From: Clostridiales bacterium | GTDB taxonomy: Bacteria > Bacillota > Clostridia > Clostridiales > Caloramatoraceae | Direction of reading: 5' to 3' | NCBI GenBank assembly: GCA_026416355.1 | Contig: JAOAFH010000146.1 | Coordinates: forward strand, 1 to 10,335 | DNA: 10,335 bases | In this document: positions 7,373 to 10,335 of the stretch, piece by piece | Position numbering within the stretch: the first letter of the stretch is position 1 | How the letters are laid out: each line of letters begins with the position of its first letter | The notes under the pieces: generated by a model | What the model saw: only the letters and a program-made list of their open reading frames with translations | Told to the model about the DNA's origin: nothing | Databases searched by the model: none | Position numbers and translations under genes: made by a program

Positions 7373-7615
7373 TTAATTATCCCCCTTTAAAACTTTTATT
7401 TCATTTACACCATTAACCTTTTTTACATGAAGCATTGCCTCATTTAACCCCAAATTGTCCTTTTCAATTAAAGTAATTATTAAATTACTTCTTTGTTCGT
7501 CTTCAACGGTAAAACTTATATTATCAATATTAAAACCCTTTTTCCTAAGTACAGATACAATTCTTAAGAAAGGATCAATACCGTTTGTTAAAGAAACGTT
7601 GATTGATTTTTGCAT
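7373..7615 (-). CDS. ilvN: Short ACT-domain acetolactate synthase subunit (IlvN/IlvM-like)
   Basis: An 80-residue protein consisting of a single ACT fold: INVSLTNG (beta 1), FLRIVSVLRKKGF (helix 1), NIDNISFTVEDEQRSNLIITLIE (strands 2-3), LNEAMLHVKKV (helix 2), NEIKVL (strand 4). It should be the regulatory or stabilising partner of IlvB. Most Gram-positive IlvN proteins are about 160 residues with a C-terminal domain that is absent here. The pattern is closer to E. coli IlvM (AHAS II, valine-resistant), and the NxPGVL-type valine-site motif is missing. The start was moved from the ATG at 7628-7630 to the ATG at 7613-7615, because a strong SD (GGAGGGG, 7621-7627) lies between them with 5-nt spacing and would be inside the gene otherwise. 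It is the first gene of the operon, directly after the T-box. A stand-alone ACT regulator is the alternative. Confidence 0.85.
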   Translation of the reverse strand: MQKSINVSLTNGIDPFLRIVSVLRKKGFNIDNISFTVEDEQRSNLIITLIEKDNLGLNEAMLHVKKVNGVNEIKVLKGDN

Positions 7616-7620
7616 ATACA

Positions 7621-7627
7621 CCCCTCC
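7621..7627 (-). promoter_or_regulatory. SD of the first operon gene, decides its start
   Basis: GGAGGGG on the minus strand, 5 nt before the ATG at 7615. It overlaps the codons that follow an upstream ATG at 7630, so that ATG is unlikely to be the start. Confidence 0.75.
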
Positions 7628-7646
7628 CATTTTTAAATTTACAATT

Positions 7647-7695
7647 AAAAAAGCCCTTCGCCACTATGGATATAACTCCATAGGGACGAAAGGCT
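7647..7695 (-). terminator. T-box leader terminator
   Basis: On the minus strand a roughly 19-bp stem with one C-T mismatch and a few G-U pairs (AGCCTTTCG... at 7695-7687 pairing with ...CGAAGGGCT at 7660-7652) closes a 6-nt loop and is followed by a U-run (7651-7647). Its 5' arm contains the CCCT (7685-7682) that can instead pair with the T-box AGGG, so terminator and antiterminator exclude each other. Confidence 0.93.
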
Positions 7696-7716
7696 AATCT
7701 TCCGTGGTACCACCCT
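7682..7716 (-). promoter_or_regulatory. T-box antiterminator element
   Basis: It contains the conserved T-box (7716-7701) with the UGG in GGTGGTACC that pairs with the free CCA end of uncharged tRNA. AGGG (7716-7713) can pair with CCCT (7685-7682), the sequence that otherwise builds the terminator. Confidence 0.9.
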
Positions 7717-7894
7717 ATTTTACATATAACTAAACCAGTGCCTAGTTACATGCCTCATTTCATCAGGTCGGAACATTTTTTTATACTTGTTCGAACCATA
7801 TAGCCCTGTATCGGGGGCCTCCGTCCTTATCTACTTGCAACACAAACAAACACTACTTGCAAAAGTGTTGCGTTTGACTTGGCAGCTCCGGAGT

Positions 7895-7897
7895 GAT
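7895..7897 (-). promoter_or_regulatory. Specifier codon AUC (Ile) in T-box stem I
   Basis: Read on the minus strand, AUC sits at the 3' end of the specifier loop, followed by A and by the closing helix strand CTCC, which pairs with GGAG (7972-7969). A shifted reading would give other codons, but this register matches the family layout and the Ile/Val genes downstream. Confidence 0.8.
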
Positions 7898-8016
7898 CAT
7901 TACATACCAATTGAATACCAACTCACACCACCCGTTGGCTCTCTGTAATTCAACACCTGGTATCTTTGTCTCCATCTTCGCCTTAACATTTTTTGTTATT
8001 ATCTATCTTATGCAAT

Positions 8017-8044
8017 ATTTTATCATTTATGTTTCATTTGTCAA
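8017..8044 (-). promoter_or_regulatory. Promoter of the ilv operon
   Basis: On the minus strand a perfect -35 TTGACA (8044-8039), a 16-nt spacer and TAAAAT (8022-8017) preceded by TGA make an extended -10 promoter. Transcription would start near 8010, just before the T-box stem I. The -35 box lies 18 nt beyond repeat copy 3. Confidence 0.85.
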
Positions 8045-8055
8045 TATTTTTTTGT

Positions 8056-8128
8056 AAAAAAAGTGCCACCCAGGTGAATTGGAGTTGTGGAAACCATATC
8101 CAGTATTCCTTATTCACCTGGGTGGCAC
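8056..8128 (-). terminator. Terminator of ppcA, formed by repeat copy 3
   Basis: On the minus strand the 16-bp GC-rich stem is followed by seven T (8062-8056). It begins 10 nt after the ppcA stop codon and lies before the ilv promoter, so it should separate the two transcription units. Confidence 0.85.
8063..8128 (-). repeat. 66-bp palindromic repeat, copy 3 (inverted)
   Basis: Perfect 16-bp terminal inverted repeats identical to copy 1 (8063-8078 and 8113-8128), total 66 bp. In minus orientation its right-hand half, TTTCCACAACTCCAA followed by the arm, matches copies 1 and 4, so the element is reversed relative to copies 1, 2 and 4. Its orientation follows the gene it trails, ppcA. Confidence 0.92.
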
Positions 8129-8138
8129 TTAATTTATA

Positions 8139-9752
8139 TTAACCTAATCCACCTCTTATAGCACCCATTTTAGTAATTAATTCTTTAACTATGCTATATT
8201 CCTGTGAATTGTTGTCAAGAATTTGGTCTTCCTTACCAAGAATGTGTAATATCATTGGGCGTGCTGTTTTTAATAGAGTATGGTAATACTCATTTTCTAT
8301 ATTTTCATCTATGTCAAAATTCAATTCAAGCACTTCATTTATTAGAGCTATTTCATTTTTGAAATCCTGTCTTACTTCATCGCCTACAAACCTTTTTAAA
8401 ATAGCTGGATTTGCATATTTCAATGCAAATAAAATATCTTCCTTAAGCTGTGGATAGAATCTTAATAATTTTTCTATACCTTCTTGTCCATATTTTTCTT
8501 TTATTTCTTTTAATGCTTTTCCTGTTCCTATAAGTTCAGGCGGCATTCCTATTGTATACATAGCCGCTGTAAATGTAATGGCCCTTGGAATTGAGACATT
8601 TATATTTGTATCTATATCTAAAAGTTCTTTTTTAATGTTTTCGTCTATAACAAACTCAGCAAACTTTTTCAAATCAACAAATTCTCTAGAATATGAAAGT
8701 CCCTTTCTTGACGCTGCAAGTCTATCTCTATTTTTAGGTAAAAGCACTGCTACATTAGATGCAACATCTATTATATTCATAAATGCCTTTAAATAGTGCT
8801 TTGTTGCGATTCCCATCATATTTAGCATCAATTCTATATCTTCATTAGAATAATCTTCTCTTCCGTATTTATATGAACTTTCATTTATATATTTAATTAA
8901 ATTTTTAGCTTTATCTAAATCATGGTCATATCTAATTGCTGATTGTATTGTTAGTGTTTTAACCCCAGCATAGGTCTTTAGGAATTTTTCTCTGTTTTCA
9001 TATGTTAGCTGACCTCTAAATGGAAGTGTTCCACATCCCATTATCGGGTATATGTCTATTCCTTTTTCCTTTGACCACATTTTTGATTTATATAGTGACA
9101 GGGCAACTGATAGTACACTTGAAATTATTCCATAAGATAGAGCTGAATCTGATCTTCCTATCATGTATCTAATATATTTTGGTGTGTAACCCTCATTATT
9201 TAATTCATTAACATATTCATCTAGTAATTTATCAACATCAATAAGGGTACTGACATCTTCAAGCAAAGGAATAACATTAATTGAATTTTCATCAAATTTG
9301 ATTGGGAAATTTTTATTTCCTAACTCTATTACAGATTTTACTCTATGATATACATCTATAATATCTTGGGCTGTTTCACACATAGGTATTATAACTTCCC
9401 TTATGGCTTGATAACCTGTTTTTTCAAACATGGTTATATTAGTTTCAATAACAGCCATTATACACATCAGCTGTCTAAACATACTCTCCTTACCAGCACT
9501 CGCTAGTCTTGGAGTTATTAAAGCGTCCTTTCCAGGTACAACACCACTGCCTAAAAGTTCTAATGCAATTTGAAGTGGCTGATGATATGGTGTTAGTTTT
9601 CCTTCAAAATCAACCATAACTTCTTCAATTCCAAGCCCATCTTCATCTTGCTTCTTTAAGGCTTCCACAGCCTCTGTAGGCTCTTGTTGAATTGAAATAT
9701 ATTCTTTTGCGTTATCTGGATGCTGAGTCATCATGGTAGACGGTATAAACAT
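8139..9752 (-). CDS. ppcA: Phosphoenolpyruvate carboxylase, archaeal type
   Basis: Carboxylates PEP with bicarbonate to oxaloacetate and phosphate, an anaplerotic reaction in the cytoplasm. At 537 residues it is the short 'archaeal-type' enzyme, about 60% of the length of classical bacterial PEPC, and the length equals that of the C. perfringens protein as I recall it. Family landmarks are MMTQHPDN (7-14), GLGIEEVMVDFEGKLTPYHQ (39-58), PLLEDV (162-167), GRSDSA (199-204), PFRGQLTYEN (244-253), PKNRDRL (339-345), PRAITFTAAMYTIGMPPEL (389-407), KYGQEGI (420-426) and the C-terminal RGGLG. The start ATG has SD AGGAGTTG 8 nt upstream; the N-terminus starts as in relatives, so the inner Met pair (7-8) is not the start. 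It is a single gene with its own promoter and a repeat-type terminator. The product may feed aspartate and hence isoleucine synthesis (inference). Confidence 0.95.
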   Translation of the reverse strand: MFIPSTMMTQHPDNAKEYISIQQEPTEAVEALKKQDEDGLGIEEVMVDFEGKLTPYHQPLQIALELLGSGVVPGKDALITPRLASAGKESMFRQLMCIMAVIETNITMFEKTGYQAIREVIIPMCETAQDIIDVYHRVKSVIELGNKNFPIKFDENSINVIPLLEDVSTLIDVDKLLDEYVNELNNEGYTPKYIRYMIGRSDSALSYGIISSVLSVALSLYKSKMWSKEKGIDIYPIMGCGTLPFRGQLTYENREKFLKTYAGVKTLTIQSAIRYDHDLDKAKNLIKYINESSYKYGREDYSNEDIELMLNMMGIATKHYLKAFMNIIDVASNVAVLLPKNRDRLAASRKGLSYSREFVDLKKFAEFVIDENIKKELLDIDTNINVSIPRAITFTAAMYTIGMPPELIGTGKALKEIKEKYGQEGIEKLLRFYPQLKEDILFALKYANPAILKRFVGDEVRQDFKNEIALINEVLELNFDIDENIENEYYHTLLKTARPMILHILGKEDQILDNNSQEYSIVKELITKMGAIRGGLG

Positions 9753-9779
9753 CTTATCAACTCCTATTTTATATTACTT

Positions 9780-9807
9780 ATGAAATTTTTATTTCTCAAA
9801 ATTTCAT
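9780..9807. promoter_or_regulatory. Inverted repeat at the ppcA transcription start, possible operator
   Basis: Perfect 10-bp arms ATGAAATTTT (9780-9789) and AAAATTTCAT (9798-9807) are separated by 8 nt. A third copy of the half-site AAAATTTCAT lies at 9871-9880, upstream of the -35 box. The pair falls in the first roughly 30 transcribed bases of ppcA, where a bound repressor could block transcription; as RNA it could also form a 5' stem-loop. The regulator is not identified. Confidence 0.5.
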
Positions 9808-9817
9808 TTACACCTAT

Positions 9818-9846
9818 ATTCTATCATATAATATGCTTTATTTCAA
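9818..9846 (-). promoter_or_regulatory. Promoter of ppcA
   Basis: On the minus strand TTGAAA (9846-9841), a 17-nt spacer and TAGAAT (9823-9818) preceded by TGA form an extended -10 promoter. Transcription would start near 9811, giving a leader of about 60 nt. Confidence 0.8.
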
Positions 9847-9884
9847 ATAAAAGTGAATATTTTATTTTAGAAAATTTCATATTA

Positions 9885-9947
9885 GTACCACCCAAGAAAA
9901 AGGTTATTGGGTATATTTTCCACAACTCCAATTCACCTTAGAAGCAC
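9885..9947 (+). repeat. Palindromic repeat, copy 4 (degenerate)
   Basis: This 63-bp copy is in plus orientation. It keeps the start of the left arm (GTACCACCCA) and the inner right half TTTCCACAACTCCAATTCAC, the latter identical to copy 3. The arms themselves no longer match each other, and the final TTAGAAGCAC replaces TGGGTGGCAC. No T-run follows. It lies in the divergent gap between ppcA and the MFS gene, with no gene upstream for it to terminate, so it looks like a decayed copy. Confidence 0.75.
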
Positions 9948-9956
9948 TTATAATAC

Positions 9957-9984
9957 TAGACAATATTTATATTTTTGGTATGAT
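9957..9984 (+). promoter_or_regulatory. Promoter of the MFS transporter gene
   Basis: TAGACA (9957-9962), a 16-nt spacer and TATGAT (9979-9984) form a good candidate, starting 9 nt beyond repeat copy 4 and 36 nt before the ATG. Confidence 0.6.
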
Positions 9985-10020
9985 TAAATTGTATTAATTA
10001 TTTTGAAAAGGAAGGTGTCT

Positions 10021-10335
10021 ATGAAAAATAAATTTCGTTGGCTATATGTAATTTTAGGAATATTAATTTTTATTTGTTTAGGAACAGTTTATTCGTGGAG
10101 TATTTTTAGAAAACCACTAGAGAAAGCTCTAAATTTAAACTCTACCCAAAGTAGCTTACCCTTTATAGCTTTTTTAGCTTTTTATGCTTTTTTAATGCCT
10201 TTAGGTGGAAAGCTTATAGCTAAATACTCACCTAAAATAGTTTTAATTGCAGGAAGCATTTTAGTTGGACTTGGTTGGTTAGGTGCATCCTTTAGCAAAA
10301 ATATTGTTATTTTAACTATCACATATGGAATTATT
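10021..10335 (+). CDS. MFS transporter, OFA (oxalate/formate antiporter-like) family, 5' part
   Basis: The frame is open from ATG (SD AAGGAAGGTG, 10008-10017) for 105 codons to the window edge, so the gene is cut by the window and not necessarily broken. The visible part is very hydrophobic: TM1 about residues 7-29, TM2 about 45-64, TM3 about 72-91, and the start of TM4 from about 94. The N-terminal signature GTVYSWSIFRKPLEKAL (21-37) is what I associate with the OFA branch of the major facilitator superfamily, and GGKLIAKYSPK (62-72) is the loop 2-3 motif A in weak form. Substrate cannot be told from this fragment; OFA members carry small carboxylates such as oxalate, formate or pyruvate. 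It is transcribed divergently from ppcA. Confidence 0.8.
   Translation, partial: MKNKFRWLYVILGILIFICLGTVYSWSIFRKPLEKALNLNSTQSSLPFIAFLAFYAFLMPLGGKLIAKYSPKIVLIAGSILVGLGWLGASFSKNIVILTITYGII

Larger units (their letters stand above)
7647..8010 (-). ncRNA. T-box leader (riboswitch) of the ilv operon, Ile-specific
   Basis: This roughly 360-nt untranslated leader fills the gap between ilvN and its promoter. The T-box sequence AGGGTGGTACCACGGA is at 7716-7701. Stem I shows the usual distal motif (AGAGAGCC and GGTGGTGTGAG, about 7921-7943). The specifier loop lies between GGTAT and CTCC and reads GTAATGATCA, giving the Ile codon AUC (7897-7895) followed by the usual purine A. Downstream are extra hairpins: GCAACAC (7871-7865) with GTGTTGC (7843-7837), GCCC/GGGC near 7806-7820, and a stem III-like GGTTCGAACA (7797-7788) with TGTTCCGACC (7775-7766). 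In this family uncharged tRNA binds the specifier and the T-box bulge and stabilises the antiterminator, so low isoleucine charging should turn the operon on. Ile is inferred from position in the loop; the gene content agrees. Confidence 0.95.

Noticed and set aside
7616..7630. Upstream ATG of the ACT-domain gene (85-residue version)
   Set aside because: The strong SD GGAGGGG lies just inside that version and points to the ATG at 7615.
9720..9941. 73-codon plus-strand open frame across the ppcA start and promoter
   Set aside because: It covers the ppcA start codon, SD, promoter and part of repeat copy 4; no SD of its own and no plausible protein.
1711..9947. The four repeats as a CRISPR array
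   Set aside because: Spacing is irregular (hundreds to thousands of bases), orientations are mixed, genes lie between copies, and each unit is a long palindrome.

Overview
The window looks like chromosomal DNA from a low-GC, probably anaerobic Firmicute of the Clostridia. It is AT-rich, has purine-rich Shine-Dalgarno sites (AAGGAGG-like), a Firmicute-type T-box leader, and an 'archaeal-type' PEP carboxylase whose length and motifs match the Clostridium perfringens enzyme. Its dihydroxyacid dehydratase is of the oxygen-sensitive type. No species name can be read from the sequence.

Layout. (1) 1-1710, plus strand: a strong hairpin plus T-run (11-54), then a complete ABC-F ATPase of the YfmM type (151-1707). 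(2) 1711-2112, plus strand: an unrecognised 64-residue protein with its own promoter and SD, lying between two direct copies of a 66-bp palindromic repeat. (3) 2118-8044, minus strand: a branched-chain amino acid operon transcribed right to left, in the order promoter, Ile T-box leader, short ACT-domain subunit (ilvN/ilvM-like), ilvC, ilvD, ilvB, ilvE. The genes are 1 to 17 nt apart. (4) 8063-9846, minus strand: a third copy of the repeat, the ppcA gene, and its promoter with an inverted repeat in the first transcribed bases. (5) 9885-10335, plus strand: a decayed fourth copy of the repeat, a promoter, and the first 105 codons of an MFS transporter of the oxalate/formate antiporter (OFA) type, cut by the window edge.

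Function. IlvB and the ACT protein form acetolactate or acetohydroxybutyrate, IlvC reduces and isomerises it, IlvD dehydrates it, and IlvE transaminates the 2-oxoacids to Val, Ile and Leu. The T-box should let the operon be read through when tRNA-Ile is uncharged. PEP carboxylase makes oxaloacetate, the precursor of Asp, Thr and Ile, so its place next to the operon makes metabolic sense, although it has its own promoter and apparent terminator. No ilvA or leu genes are present.

The least ordinary feature is the 66-bp palindromic repeat family. Three of the four copies begin 3 to 10 nt after a stop codon, point in the direction of that gene and end in a T-run, so they look like dispersed, perhaps mobile, transcription terminators. 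The other points of interest are the orphan small protein between two copies, the single-ACT acetolactate synthase subunit without the usual valine-site motif, and the inverted repeat at the ppcA start site.
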